Of a DNA stretch of 62,691 bases, positions 35,534 to 44,593 are shown piece by piece. Where the stretch lies: NCBI RefSeq assembly GCF_014656195.1, contig NZ_BNBY01000001.1, positions 298,667 through 361,357 of the forward strand. Reading direction: 5' to 3'. A program made the translations under genes and the position numbers. The notes beneath the pieces are model-generated. The model was not told where the DNA came from, did no database searches, and was given only the letters and a program-made list of their open reading frames with translations. Position 1 is the stretch's first letter, and each line of letters starts with the position of its first letter. Source of the stretch: Kitasatospora xanthocidica. GTDB lineage: Bacteria; Actinomycetota; Actinomycetes; Streptomycetales; Streptomycetaceae.

Positions 35534-37312
35534 GTGGCAGAGGTGGTCGAGGACCTGAAGCACTGGGTTCGCGTACCGGTGGGGCCCGATGCGGCCCGAT
35601 GGGCCACCCGCGGACGGTGTCGACGGGTCCTGCTGGTCGTCCACAACGTGACGGCGGCGACGCGGTTGCTCGATGTGCTTCCGCTGTTCCGCGATGATCT
35701 GCGCGTACAGGTACTGGCGACCTGCACCGGCTCGTCGCCGTTCCAGTCGGGCGTGGCGGAGCTGCTGGCTTCGACGGGCGTCCCGGTCCTGCCGTGGGAC
35801 CAGGCCCTCACGGTTCCCGTGGACCTGGCGATATCGGCGAGCTTCGGCGGCCAACTCGACCGCATCAAAGGCAAGTTGACAGTCCTCTCGCATGGTGTCG
35901 GATACAATAAAAGGCTGGCGAAGCCGGAAGCCGGAAGCCGGAAGCCGGAAGCCGGAAGCCGGAAGCCGGAAGCCGTGTTCGGGCTCGGACCCGAGTGGAT
36001 CCTCACCGCCGAAGGCGTCCCGATCGCGGACGCCATGGTCTTCTCCCACCCCGAGCAGATCGGCCGGCTCGCCGAGTCCTGCCCCGCGGCGGTGCCGACC
36101 GCCGTACTGGCCGGCGATCCCTGCTTCGACCGCATCCTGGCCGCCCGGCACCACCGCGACCGGTACCGGCGGGCCCTGGGGGTGCGTCCCGGGCAGCGCC
36201 TCGTCCTGCTGAACTCCACCTGGAATCCGACCTCGCTCTTCGGTGACTCCGGCCCCGAGGACGTCCTCCCGCTCCTGCTGCCCCGGCTGACGTCCGAGCT
36301 CCCCGCCGACGAGTACCGGGTGGCAGCCGTCCTCCACCCGAACGTCTGGCACGGCCACGGCCCCGGCCAGATCCGCCTCTGGCTGGACAGGGCCCGTCGG
36401 GCCGGCCTCGCCCTCGTCGACCCGCTCGAAGGCTGGCGCCAGGCCCTGATCGCCGCGGACGTCGTCCTGGGCGACTTCGGTTCCGTCAGCTACTACGCCG
36501 CCGCCTGCGGCACGCCCGTACTGCTGGGCGCCACCGATCCGGGGGCCCTCGGGGCGGAGTCACCCGTCGCGGCGTTCGTCCGATCGGCGCCCCGCCTCGA
36601 TCCGTACGGCGCGCTGCCGCCCCAGCTGGACAAGCTGCTGGCCGAACACCTCCCCCTCGACGGGCCGGCCACGCTGACCAGCTCGGTCCCGGGACGGTCG
36701 GCGGCCCTGCTGCGCGGCCTCTTCTACCGGATGATCGGCATCACCGAGCCGGCCGCCCCTGCGGTGCTCGACCCGCTGCCGCTGCCGCCGTACGAACCGC
36801 CGCTCCGCACCGCGCCCCTGCGTGTCCTCACCCGCACCACCGCGGACGGCACCATCGCCGTCCTGCGCTTCGCCGAGCCCCGGTACGAACCCGACGACGC
36901 CGAGGGCGAGAGCCACCTCGCGGTGCACGAGGACACCCTCGATCCCGGTGTGCTGGAGTCGGCCGACGTCATCCTCCGGTACGGCGAGGCCGACGACCCC
37001 CGGTTCGGCTCGCCCCACGCGTGGGCGGCCGAGGTGCTCGACCGGTACCGTTCCGCCTCGCTCGCCGTCTACGTCACCGGCCCCCGCGAGTGCGAGGTGC
37101 TGCACCGCGACGGACTGCGGTGCCGGCTGACCTCCGACACCGCCGGGGACCCGGCCGTCCACGCCTCGGCGCTGCTCGCACGGCTGCACACCGGCCCCGC
37201 GAAGGCGCCGGCGCCCTCCACCCTGACCGTCAGGACCGGCACCCGCCTCGCGCGGGTCCGCGTCACGGTTGCCCGGGAAGGCACTGGGCGCGCAGCCCGG
37301 CCAGGTAGGTGA
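35534..37312 (+). CDS. CDP-glycerol glycerophosphotransferase-like protein with internal 7-bp repeats
   Basis: A 592-aa protein. Residues ~30-400 resemble a GT-B, CDP-glycerol-transferase-like domain (RRVLLVVHNVTAATRLLDVLP near 30; FSHPEQIGRLAESCP; GDPCFDRILAARHHRDRYRRALG; LGDFGSVSYYAAACGTPVLL near 320). The last ~170 residues are variable. A loop after SHGVGYNKRL holds KPEAGSR repeats encoded by about eight copies of a 7-bp unit, so one unit gained or lost would shift frame. The 3' end overlaps the convergent NB-ARC gene by 50 bp. Start at 35534 (ATG, GTGGCAGAG context) is tentative. Function unknown. Confidence 0.65.
   Translation: MAEVVEDLKHWVRVPVGPDAARWATRGRCRRVLLVVHNVTAATRLLDVLPLFRDDLRVQVLATCTGSSPFQSGVAELLASTGVPVLPWDQALTVPVDLAISASFGGQLDRIKGKLTVLSHGVGYNKRLAKPEAGSRKPEAGSRKPEAVFGLGPEWILTAEGVPIADAMVFSHPEQIGRLAESCPAAVPTAVLAGDPCFDRILAARHHRDRYRRALGVRPGQRLVLLNSTWNPTSLFGDSGPEDVLPLLLPRLTSELPADEYRVAAVLHPNVWHGHGPGQIRLWLDRARRAGLALVDPLEGWRQALIAADVVLGDFGSVSYYAAACGTPVLLGATDPGALGAESPVAAFVRSAPRLDPYGALPPQLDKLLAEHLPLDGPATLTSSVPGRSAALLRGLFYRMIGITEPAAPAVLDPLPLPPYEPPLRTAPLRVLTRTTADGTIAVLRFAEPRYEPDDAEGESHLAVHEDTLDPGVLESADVILRYGEADDPRFGSPHAWAAEVLDRYRSASLAVYVTGPRECEVLHRDGLRCRLTSDTAGDPAVHASALLARLHTGPAKAPAPSTLTVRTGTRLARVRVTVAREGTGRAARPGR
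35931..35985 (+). repeat. 7-bp microsatellite, about 7.9 copies
   Basis: AAGCCGG is repeated seven full times plus six bases of an eighth, without mismatch, within the coding sequence. Confidence 0.95.
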
Positions 37313-39395
37313 GGTGGACGGTGGCGTTCTCCCGGCTCAGCAGCGCGACGGCCTCGTCGATCAGGGGCAGCGCCCCGGTGTGGTCGGCCGCGTCGAGGTG
37401 GAGCTCCGCGAGATCCGTCAGCACCCGGGCGGTGTTGTAGCGCTCGCCGCTGTCGCGGAAGAACTCCCGTGCCGTGGCGAGCCGTTGCTCAGCGTCGTCG
37501 AACCGGCCGAGGCCTCGCAGCGCCCGCCCCCGGTGCCGGTGCAGCAGCGCACGGGCCCGCGGCACATCGGCGGCGCCGTCGTCGGCCGGACCGATCCCGT
37601 CCAGCAGCCCGTCCGCCTCCTCGAAGCACTCCAGGGCCGACCGGAAGCGCCACTGGCGCAGCCGCAGCAGGCCCAGCGACTCGACCGCCGTCGCCCGGCC
37701 GCGCGCGTGCCCGGCCCGGGCCTCGTCGTCCGCGGCCGTCAGCAGTTCGCGTTCGGCCTCCTCGTCCTGCCGCAACTCCATCAGGGCGAAGGCCAGTTGA
37801 GTGTGCATCCGGCCGGCCGTCCGGGTACCCGGGCAGTGCCGGGCGGCGGTACGGGCCCCGGCCCGCAGCGCGGGCAGCAGAGCGTCGTGGCAGCCGGCCT
37901 TGAGCTGCACCGCCCAGAGCGCCTCGACGGTCTGGCAGACCGTGTCGAACCGGCCGAACTCCTCGGCGGCGAGCACGGCTTCGACCAGGTTGCCCGCCTC
38001 GGCGACCAGCGCGGCGACGGCCGCGCCCTCGTCCTCGTACGGGCCCGGACCCAGCTCGGCGTACAGCGGGCCGAGGTGCCAACGTTCCTTCAGCGCCGCG
38101 TAGTCGGCGCGGACGGCGAACCGCAGGTACCAGTCCACCGCGCGGGTCACGGCCGCGGCGCACCCCGCCAGGCCGTCCTCGCGGGCCGCGGCCTCCTCCG
38201 CGTGCGCGCGCACCGCCGGCCGGTACCGGTAGCGGCCGTCCCCGGTGCCCTCCAGCAGCTGGAGCTCCGCCAGTTCGGCCAGCGTCCGCTCCGCCTCTTC
38301 CTCCGGGACCTCGGCCGTCGCCGCCACCACGGCCGCGGTCAGCGAGGACCACGGTCGCAGCGCCCCGAGCCGGTAGATCCTCGCCGCCTCCACGCCGAGA
38401 CGCCGGTAGGCCTCCTCGGCGACGGCCCGCACCGGAGGCAGGGCATTCGCCGGACCGTCACCGCCGAGCGACCCCGTCGCCAGCTGCGGGGCCATCGCTC
38501 GCAGGGCGAACGGGGAGCCGGCGCACCGCTCCAGCACCGAGGGGAGCGCGGCACGGGCCGTGGCCATGGCCGGCCGCCCCGCCAGGTCGGCCAGCAGCCG
38601 CTTGGCGTCCCGGTCGGACAACGGGCCGACGGGGATGGTGACGGCGTCCAGGCCGGTGAGCGGACGACGGGCGACGATCAGGGTGAACACCCCGGGCGCC
38701 GCCGTGATCAGCGGTTTGACCTGGGCCGCCGACTGCGCGTGGTCGAGGACGACCAGCAGCCGCCGGTTGGCGAGCAGGGAGCGGAAGAGGTCGACCCGGT
38801 CCTCCGCGGCGGGCGGAACGTACTCCGCGGGTACGCCCAGGCGCAGCAGGAAGTGCCGCAGAACCGTCGCGGCCGTCGGAGCGGTGCTCGCCGAGCCGCC
38901 CCGGAGATCCGTGTACAGGGTCCCGTCCGGGAACCGGCCGGCCTCGCGGCCTCCCCAGTGGAAGGCGAGGGCACTGGTACCGATCCCCGCCGGACCGTGC
39001 AGAACGGCCACCTTCGGCAGACCGTCGGGCTTGCGGTCCGCCTCCCGGTCCAGCAGCGTCAGCGGGCCCTTCCGGTCGGTGAAGAAGCGGGCCGAAGCCG
39101 GCAGCAGCCGCGGCACCCCGTGCGCCGCCGCCCCGCCGGCGCCCTTCCCGCTCATCACGGCGGCGAGCGCCCTCGCCTGCTCGGGGCTGCGCATCGCCTC
39201 CGCCACGAGCAGCCCCGCCACCGACTCCCGCTCGGCCTGCCCGACCGGCGCCGGCACCTCCCGCCCCACCGCCCGGGCCACCAGCCCGCCCACCGTCTCC
39301 CAGGCCCGCTTCCCCGCCTCGTTGGCCATCCCCGCGCCGGCCGCGCCCAGGAAAGCCGTCACCATCGACAACGACAACGGATCCACCGCACCCAC
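37263..39395 (-). CDS. NB-ARC/TPR STAND-family ATPase-like protein
   Basis: A 710-aa signalling protein. An N-terminal helical region at 1-95 is followed by an NB-ARC module: P-loop GPAGIGTSALAFHW at ~134-147, DLRGG, Walker B LLVVLDHA, LIVARRPL, and the GxP-like CAGSPFALR. Residues ~400-710 are TPR-like helical repeats. The P-loop lacks the usual Lys (GIGTS in place of GVGKT). I chose GTG 39395, which has GGAGG 7 nt upstream. Its 3' end overlaps the convergent gene. Such STAND proteins serve in regulation or antiphage defence; no effector domain is recognisable. Confidence 0.72.
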   Translation of the reverse strand: MGAVDPLSLSMVTAFLGAAGAGMANEAGKRAWETVGGLVARAVGREVPAPVGQAERESVAGLLVAEAMRSPEQARALAAVMSGKGAGGAAAHGVPRLLPASARFFTDRKGPLTLLDREADRKPDGLPKVAVLHGPAGIGTSALAFHWGGREAGRFPDGTLYTDLRGGSASTAPTAATVLRHFLLRLGVPAEYVPPAAEDRVDLFRSLLANRRLLVVLDHAQSAAQVKPLITAAPGVFTLIVARRPLTGLDAVTIPVGPLSDRDAKRLLADLAGRPAMATARAALPSVLERCAGSPFALRAMAPQLATGSLGGDGPANALPPVRAVAEEAYRRLGVEAARIYRLGALRPWSSLTAAVVAATAEVPEEEAERTLAELAELQLLEGTGDGRYRYRPAVRAHAEEAAAREDGLAGCAAAVTRAVDWYLRFAVRADYAALKERWHLGPLYAELGPGPYEDEGAAVAALVAEAGNLVEAVLAAEEFGRFDTVCQTVEALWAVQLKAGCHDALLPALRAGARTAARHCPGTRTAGRMHTQLAFALMELRQDEEAERELLTAADDEARAGHARGRATAVESLGLLRLRQWRFRSALECFEEADGLLDGIGPADDGAADVPRARALLHRHRGRALRGLGRFDDAEQRLATAREFFRDSGERYNTARVLTDLAELHLDAADHTGALPLIDEAVALLSRENATVHLTYLAGLRAQCLPGQP

Positions 39396-39616
39396 CCCCG
39401 GTCCTCCGTGGGGCAGATGTCCGCCAATGCCCCAGCCTGTTGCATCCGGCCCAACGGTAGCCTGCCGCGGCAAGCCGTCGAAGGGCCTCGAGCGCCACCG
39501 GAAACGGAGAACACCACCCCTGACACGGGCCTGAATTCGCCGGCCGGAATGCCCGGACTCGCCGCCGCACCGACGGCCTTCCGGCACGGTGGGGGTGGAT
39601 CGGTCCGGAGAACGCG

Positions 39617-39648
39617 AAAGCCCCAGGTCGTTGACCTGGGGCTTTACC
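39617..39648 (-). terminator. terminator after tRNA-Gly
   Basis: 13-bp stem AAAGCCCCAGGTC/GACCTGGGGCTTT with a 3-nt loop, placed just 3' of the tRNA on the minus strand. Confidence 0.8.
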
Positions 39649-39650
39649 AC

Positions 39651-39724
39651 TGGAGCGGGCGACGAGAATCGAACTCGCGCTCTAAGCTTGGGAAGCTCAT
39701 GTTCTACCATTAAACTACGCCCGC
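39651..39724 (-). tRNA. tRNA-Gly (anticodon CCC)
   Basis: 74-nt cloverleaf: acceptor GCGGGCG/CGCCCGC, anticodon loop TTCCCAA, T-arm GAGTTCGATTCTC, discriminator T and an encoded CCA. Confidence 0.95.
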
Positions 39725-39999
39725 TTGACGAGCCGTCAGAGACCGCTCGATCCAGTGTCACTGTACCCCATTCGAGACGGTGGTTGCACAAGGGGTTCGG
39801 GTGCGCGGCGGTGCGGGGTGGGGGCGGGTGCGGAGGCGTACTGTGTGGGCCGCGTACGAGTGCTCCGGCGGGTGGGGTCGGGGCGGCGAGCCACCTGAGG
39901 AATGTCCGGAACATCCCCTAATGTGACGCTGTCCCGGGGCTCGGCCGCCGGGGCGTCTGAGTACGGGTGAGTACTGGGTTAGGGATGGGAAGGGGATCG

Positions 40000-40221
40000 A
40001 TGGAGCAGCGCGCCGTCGTTCGTTGTGCCGAGGGGCACCTGTTCAGCACCACCACGTTCCCGATGCAGAACCTCGGTCCGGGCCGGCTCGGCCCCGGGCG
40101 GTTGATCCGCTGTCCGCAGTGCGGACGGCTGCGGAGCTCGGTGCTGGCCGACGTCGGGGAGCTGTCGGAGCCGCAACTGGAGCGGGCGATGCGGCTGGAG
40201 GCCGCGGAGTTCCTGGCCTGA
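40000..40221 (+). CDS. small zinc-ribbon-like protein
   Basis: A 73-aa protein with Cys8 and a later CPQC motif near residue 38, suggesting an incomplete zinc ribbon (VRCAEGHLFSTTTFP, RCPQCGRLR). GGAAGGGGA precedes the ATG. Precedes dcd on the same strand by 71 nt. Function unknown. Confidence 0.7.
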   Translation: MEQRAVVRCAEGHLFSTTTFPMQNLGPGRLGPGRLIRCPQCGRLRSSVLADVGELSEPQLERAMRLEAAEFLA

Positions 40222-40292
40222 CGGCGGGCGGACGGGTAGCCGGGCCCCGGGCGGATTCGTCCGGGGCCCTTTCATGCACGTAACCTCGAAGC

Positions 40293-40868
40293 GTGCTGCT
40301 CTCTGACAAGGACATCCGGACCGAAATCGACCTGGGCCGGGTCTCCATCGACCCGTTCGACCCGGCGATGGTCCAGCCGTCGAGTATCGACGTGCGCCTC
40401 GACCGCTTCTTCCGCGTGTTCGAGAACCACAAGTACCCCCACATCGACCCCTCCGAGGAGCAGCCGGACCTGACCCGGCTGGTCGAGCCGGAGGGCGACG
40501 ACGCGTTCATCCTGCACCCGGGTGAGTTCGTGCTGGCCTCGACGTACGAGGTCATCACGCTGCCCGAGGACGTGGCCTCCCGGCTGGAGGGCAAGTCGAG
40601 CCTGGGCCGGCTGGGCCTGCTCACCCACTCCACGGCCGGCTTCATCGACCCCGGCTTCAGCGGCCACGTGACGCTGGAGCTGTCGAACGTCGCGACGCTG
40701 CCGATCAAGCTGTACCCGGGCATGAAGATCGGGCAGCTCTGCCTGTTCCGTCTCTCCTCGCCGTCGGAGCACCCGTACGGCTCGGAGCGCTACGGCTCGC
40801 GCTACCAGGGCCAGCGCGGCCCGACGCCGTCCCGTTCGTACCTGAACTTCCACCGCAGCCAGGTCTGA
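40293..40868 (+). CDS. dcd: dCTP deaminase
   Basis: A 191-aa enzyme that deaminates dCTP to dUTP for thymidylate synthesis. The active-site block [36 protein letters not shown] is complete, with the catalytic Glu late in the block, and the C-terminal flap [13 protein letters not shown] is present. GTG start without Shine-Dalgarno; TAACCT about 10 nt upstream suggests leaderless expression. Confidence 0.95.
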   Translation: MLLSDKDIRTEIDLGRVSIDPFDPAMVQPSSIDVRLDRFFRVFENHKYPHIDPSEEQPDLTRLVEPEGDDAFILHPGEFVLASTYEVITLPEDVASRLEGKSSLGRLGLLTHSTAGFIDPGFSGHVTLELSNVATLPIKLYPGMKIGQLCLFRLSSPSEHPYGSERYGSRYQGQRGPTPSRSYLNFHRSQV

Positions 40869-40898
40869 GCCGCGGGACCCGCGGAGCCGCACGCAGCC

Positions 40899-40935
40899 GG
40901 GCGGCCGTCCCCCCACCGACGGGGGGCGGCCGCCC
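40899..40935. terminator. bidirectional terminator hairpin
   Basis: A very stable stem (9 + 6 bp, GGGCGGCCG and CCCCCC pairing with GGGGGG and CGGCCGCCC, one bulged T) between the convergent dcd and AlaX-like genes. Confidence 0.75.
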
Positions 40936-40944
40936 GCGGCGTTC

Positions 40945-41835
40945 TCAGGCCCGCTTCGGGCTGGTGACGGCGACCAGCTCGGTGCCGTCCTCGGACAGCC
41001 GCAGCTCGGTGCGCAGCTCGGCCAGCTCGCCGAGGTGGTGCAGGTGGGTGCCGCCGCAGAAGATCTGCGCGCCGCCCTCGGGCAGCTCGCAGTGCCACTG
41101 GCGGCGGGCGGTGAGCTCGGGGCCGGGCACCTCGATGCGGACCGGGGCGTCGGCGGCGACCCAGGCGGCGAGCCGGGCGTTGACGTCCTCGGTGAGGGCG
41201 GGCAGGGCGTCGGCCAGGGCAGGGAACTCCTCGGTGGCGTCCGCAGTGAAGCCCTTCTTCTTGAGCGACTTGCCGAGCCGGTAGGTGTCGGTGCTGGCCT
41301 CGGTGTCCATCACCGAGCTCGCCATCGCGAGGCTGTCGAAGTCCGGGTTGCCGAAGGCGTCCGAGCGGCCCGGGTCCTTGCGCCAGCGCGGGGCGAGCGC
41401 GGCGTTGAGGGCGAGGGCGAGCAGGTGGCAGCCGCTGTGCGAGGCGCTGAGGGCGCCCCGGCGGGTGGCGTCCACGGCGAGCTCCGCGGTGCGGCCGACG
41501 ATGGCGCCGGGGTCGGTGTCGAGGACGTGCAGGACCAGCCAGGACCACTCCTCGTCGCCGCGCCGGACCGGGATGTCGGCGCCGACCAGCAGTGCGTCGT
41601 CGGCCGGGCCGACGGCGCCGGTCAGGCAGTCCACCACGGCCAGCTCGGTGCCGTCGACGGTGAGGGTGCCGTGGTCGGCGGGCTGGTCGGGCCAGGTGTG
41701 GTCGAGCGGGTGGAACGGGGTCGCCCCGGTCACGACGGCGTACCGGCCGTCGGCCAGCGGGTGCACCGCGAGCACCGGGGACTCGCCGGTCACCGCCCCG
41801 GCCGGGAAGCTGACGTGGGTGGTGGGGAGGGTCAT
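40945..41835 (-). CDS. AlaX-like alanyl-tRNA editing family protein
   Basis: A 296-aa protein with the two halves of the AlaRS-type editing zinc site: SHSGCHLLAL near residue 137 (HxxxH) and FCGGTHLHHLGEL near 263 (CxxxH). The N-terminal ~120 residues are a beta-barrel-like part. Stand-alone members hydrolyse mischarged Ser- or Gly-tRNA(Ala). GGAGCCAGGC precedes the ATG at 41835. Confidence 0.82.
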   Translation of the reverse strand: MTLPTTHVSFPAGAVTGESPVLAVHPLADGRYAVVTGATPFHPLDHTWPDQPADHGTLTVDGTELAVVDCLTGAVGPADDALLVGADIPVRRGDEEWSWLVLHVLDTDPGAIVGRTAELAVDATRRGALSASHSGCHLLALALNAALAPRWRKDPGRSDAFGNPDFDSLAMASSVMDTEASTDTYRLGKSLKKKGFTADATEEFPALADALPALTEDVNARLAAWVAADAPVRIEVPGPELTARRQWHCELPEGGAQIFCGGTHLHHLGELAELRTELRLSEDGTELVAVTSPKRA

Positions 41836-41921
41836 GCCTGGCTCCGGTGGACGTGGGACGACGAGGGTGGACGGGCCGCGGCGCTCGGCCGCCGCCCGTC
41901 CACCATTCTGCCCTCCGCCGG

Positions 41922-42935
41922 TTAGCCCAGTGTCGGCAGCTTGATCAGCACCAGCAGGGCGAGCAGCTGCAGCGCCGAGGCGGCGGCGGCCTTGCCCCAG
42001 GGCAGGTCGTGCAGCCGCCGGACCATGCTGGTCAGCAGGAACGCGCAGAGCCCCCAGGTGGCCCAGCCGACGACCTGGACGACGAGGCTGCCGGAGGGCA
42101 GCACCAGGTCGAGCAGCAGCCGGGGGGCGTCGGTCAGCCAGCCGATCAGCGCGGCCAGGCCGACGGTGGACTTCCACGGGCCGTCGCCGCCCAGCTGGCG
42201 GGCCAGCCCGTAGGTGACCGCGCCGAACAGCGCGCCGGCCACGGTGAAGCCGATGGCGGCGGCGACGATGCCGGTCAGCGCCACGGTGAAGGTGGAGTTG
42301 ACGATGTCGTCGTGGGTCAGCCCGATGCCGAGCACCGCGAGCGCGCCGTACAGCAGCGAGACGGTGACGGCGGGCAGCCAGACCTGGTGGTCGCGGGTGC
42401 GGTCGAACATCGCGGTCGGGCTGCGGAAGAGGCCGACGAACAGCTCGCGCCACTGCGGCCGGGCGCCGGCCACGTGCGGGGAGGACTGGCCGCCCGCCCG
42501 GTAGACGGCGACGTTGTCCTGGCCGTACGGCGGCTGCTGCTGCTCGTAGGGCTGTTGCTCGTACGGCTGCTCGTACGGCGGCTGCCGGCCGTAGCCGTCC
42601 GGCGGGTACTGCCCGTACTGGCCCTGGTCCGGGTACTGCCCCTGGTCCGGGTACTGGCCCTGGTCGTAGTACCCCTGCCCGCCGCCGCCCGCGTACGGGT
42701 CGCCCGTCGGGAAGGCGCGGGTGCTGCCCGGCCGGTCGGCCGCGTACGGGTCGTACCCGTCGCCGGCCGGTCCCCCCGGCGCGCCGGCGGCTCCCGGGTG
42801 CGGGGCCGTGAAGTACTCCGGCCCGTCCGTCTGCCCGTGCCCCCCGGGCACCCCCGCCGGCGGCGGCGGAGGGGGCGACCATCCGCCGTGCGGACGGTCG
42901 GCGCCCTGACCGCTGTCGTATCGATTACCAGCCAC
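41922..42935 (-). CDS. Yip1-domain membrane protein with QYP-rich cytoplasmic tail
   Basis: A 337-aa protein. Residues 1-150 are Gly/Pro/Tyr/Gln-rich and internally repetitive (GQYPDQ units, YEQQP units); residues ~165-337 hold about five TM helices of the Yip1/DUF1282 type. Starts at GTG 42935. The low-complexity tail is typical of actinobacterial membrane proteins near the divisome or secretion sites, but no role is known here. Confidence 0.8.
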   Translation of the reverse strand: MAGNRYDSGQGADRPHGGWSPPPPPPAGVPGGHGQTDGPEYFTAPHPGAAGAPGGPAGDGYDPYAADRPGSTRAFPTGDPYAGGGGQGYYDQGQYPDQGQYPDQGQYGQYPPDGYGRQPPYEQPYEQQPYEQQQPPYGQDNVAVYRAGGQSSPHVAGARPQWRELFVGLFRSPTAMFDRTRDHQVWLPAVTVSLLYGALAVLGIGLTHDDIVNSTFTVALTGIVAAAIGFTVAGALFGAVTYGLARQLGGDGPWKSTVGLAALIGWLTDAPRLLLDLVLPSGSLVVQVVGWATWGLCAFLLTSMVRRLHDLPWGKAAAASALQLLALLVLIKLPTLG

Positions 42936-43100
42936 GGTCCGAAGGTACCCGTCCGGCCCAACCCGCGTCGGCCCCGGACGAAGCCGGGGCCGGTTTGCAG
43001 CCAGCCTGAGACGAACGGGGCCGAAAGCCGCCCCGGAGCGACACGGAGCGGGTGCTCCGTGGTCCGCCGACTCCGCCGGGGCCTCCGACTCCGCCGGGCG

Positions 43101-44249
43101 CTACCGCTGAGCGGTGACCGACGGCCCGTGCACGGCCGCCGCCGCGCTGGTGCCGGCCGGGCAGCCGCCCGGGCCGGCCGAGGTGCGGACGGCGCCGACC
43201 GGCAGCAGCGTGCCGCAGGCGATCCGGATGCCGTTCGGCAGCTCGTTGTCGGACTCCACGATCGCGCCGTCGCCGATCACCGCGCCGTCCAGCGCCGAGC
43301 GGTCGCCGATGCTGGCGTAGGCGCCGACGATCGAGTCCTTGACCAGGCTGTCCGGGCCGATGACCGCGCCGGGCAGGATCACGCTGGCCTCGACGATCGC
43401 GCCGGCCTCGACGACCGCGTCCGCGGAGACCACGGTGCCGCCGCTGAGCACCGCGCCCGGGTGGACGGTGGCGCCGGGCAGCAGCAGGGCGTCGCCGGTC
43501 GGGCCGGGGACGGCCGGGGAGTCGACCTTGCCGAGCACCAGGTCGGCCGAGCCGCGGACGAAGGCGGCCGGGGTGCCGAGGTCCAGCCAGTACGAGGTGT
43601 CCACCACGCCGCGCAGCAGGGCCCCGGTGGCCAGCAGCTCGGGGAAGGTCTCGCGCTCGACGGACACCTCGCGGCCGGCCGGGATGCGGTCGATCACGGA
43701 GCGGGTGAAGACGTAGCAGCCGGCGTTGATCTGGTCGGTGACGATCTGCTCCGGGGTCTCCGGCTTCTCCAGGAACTCCAGCACCCGCCCGTTCCCGTCG
43801 GTCGGGACGAGGCCGAAGGCGCGCGGGTCCTCGACCCGGGTGAGGTGCAGGGTGACGTCGGCCCCGGCGGCCACGTGGCCGTCGCGCAGGGCGGCGATGT
43901 CGACACCGGAGAGGATGTCGCCGTTGAAGACCAGGACCGGCTCGTCCGGGCCGCAGGTCAGGCCGGAGGCGGCGTTGCGGATGGCCCCGCCGGTGCCCAG
44001 CGGCTCGCGCTCGGTCAGGTAGACCAGCTCGATGCCGTACGGGGTGCCGTCCTGGAAGTGGTCCTCGAACACCTCGGCCAGGTAGGAGGTGGCCAGCACG
44101 ACGCGGGTGACGCCGGCGGCGGCCGCACGGGCCAGCTGGTGCGCGATGAACGGGACGCCTGCCACCGGCAGCATCGGCTTGGGGGTGTGGGTGGTCAGCG
44201 GACGCAGTCGCGTGCCCTTACCACCGACCAGCATGATCGCCTCGGTCAT
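43101..44249 (-). CDS. NDP-sugar synthase / mannose-1-phosphate guanylyltransferase
   Basis: A 382-aa enzyme. The N-terminal nucleotidyltransferase domain has LVGGKGTRLRPLTTHTPKPMLPVAGVPF (signature loop and catalytic Lys), FNGDILSG (metal Asp) and FLEKPETPEQ; residues ~245-350 form a left-handed beta-helix of hexapeptides (SGGTVVSADAVVEAGAIVEASVILPG). It should make GDP-mannose or a similar NDP-sugar for glycoconjugates. Sugar specificity is not visible. Confidence 0.85.
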   Translation of the reverse strand: MTEAIMLVGGKGTRLRPLTTHTPKPMLPVAGVPFIAHQLARAAAAGVTRVVLATSYLAEVFEDHFQDGTPYGIELVYLTEREPLGTGGAIRNAASGLTCGPDEPVLVFNGDILSGVDIAALRDGHVAAGADVTLHLTRVEDPRAFGLVPTDGNGRVLEFLEKPETPEQIVTDQINAGCYVFTRSVIDRIPAGREVSVERETFPELLATGALLRGVVDTSYWLDLGTPAAFVRGSADLVLGKVDSPAVPGPTGDALLLPGATVHPGAVLSGGTVVSADAVVEAGAIVEASVILPGAVIGPDSLVKDSIVGAYASIGDRSALDGAVIGDGAIVESDNELPNGIRIACGTLLPVGAVRTSAGPGGCPAGTSAAAAVHGPSVTAQR

Positions 44250-44593
44250 GGTCTGCGCTGTTCCCCTTGTGGTCTCTGCGGCCCGGCCCGGCGGGCCGTT
44301 GCCTCCGTCGGTGTTCTGGACCCGTCCGTCCGGCGCGGGTCGGCGCCCGTCCGGTTTTCCGTCCGGAACGGGCCGACCGGCTCGGAGCCGGTCCGGCGCC
44401 TACTGTATTTCCTTCCAACCGAATGCCCGTCCGGCCCCTGTGCGACGGATGTCACTCCGGGTTCTCCCCCGGTACCGCCGCGAGCCGCCGGGGCCGCCCA
44501 AAAGCCCGGCCCGGCGGGCGCGTTGGCGGCGTCCACCGGGCCGGGCAGTTGTAGCAGAACTGTCGAACAGCGGGGCTGCCGGGCAGCGGACGG
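44250..44593. other. 344-bp intergenic region
   Basis: Holds the promoter of the NDP-sugar synthase gene (AT-richer 44395-44425, TACAGT on the minus strand as a possible -10) and the terminator of the Fe-S gene. No gene seen. Confidence 0.5.
44504..44546 (-). terminator. hairpin downstream of Fe-S gene
   Basis: Perfect 11-bp stem GCCCGGCCCGG/CCGGGCCGGGC around a 21-nt loop. Confidence 0.6.

Noticed and set aside
35931..35985. CRISPR or regulatory iterons
   Set aside because: A 7-bp microsatellite within a coding frame; no spacers and no replication genes.
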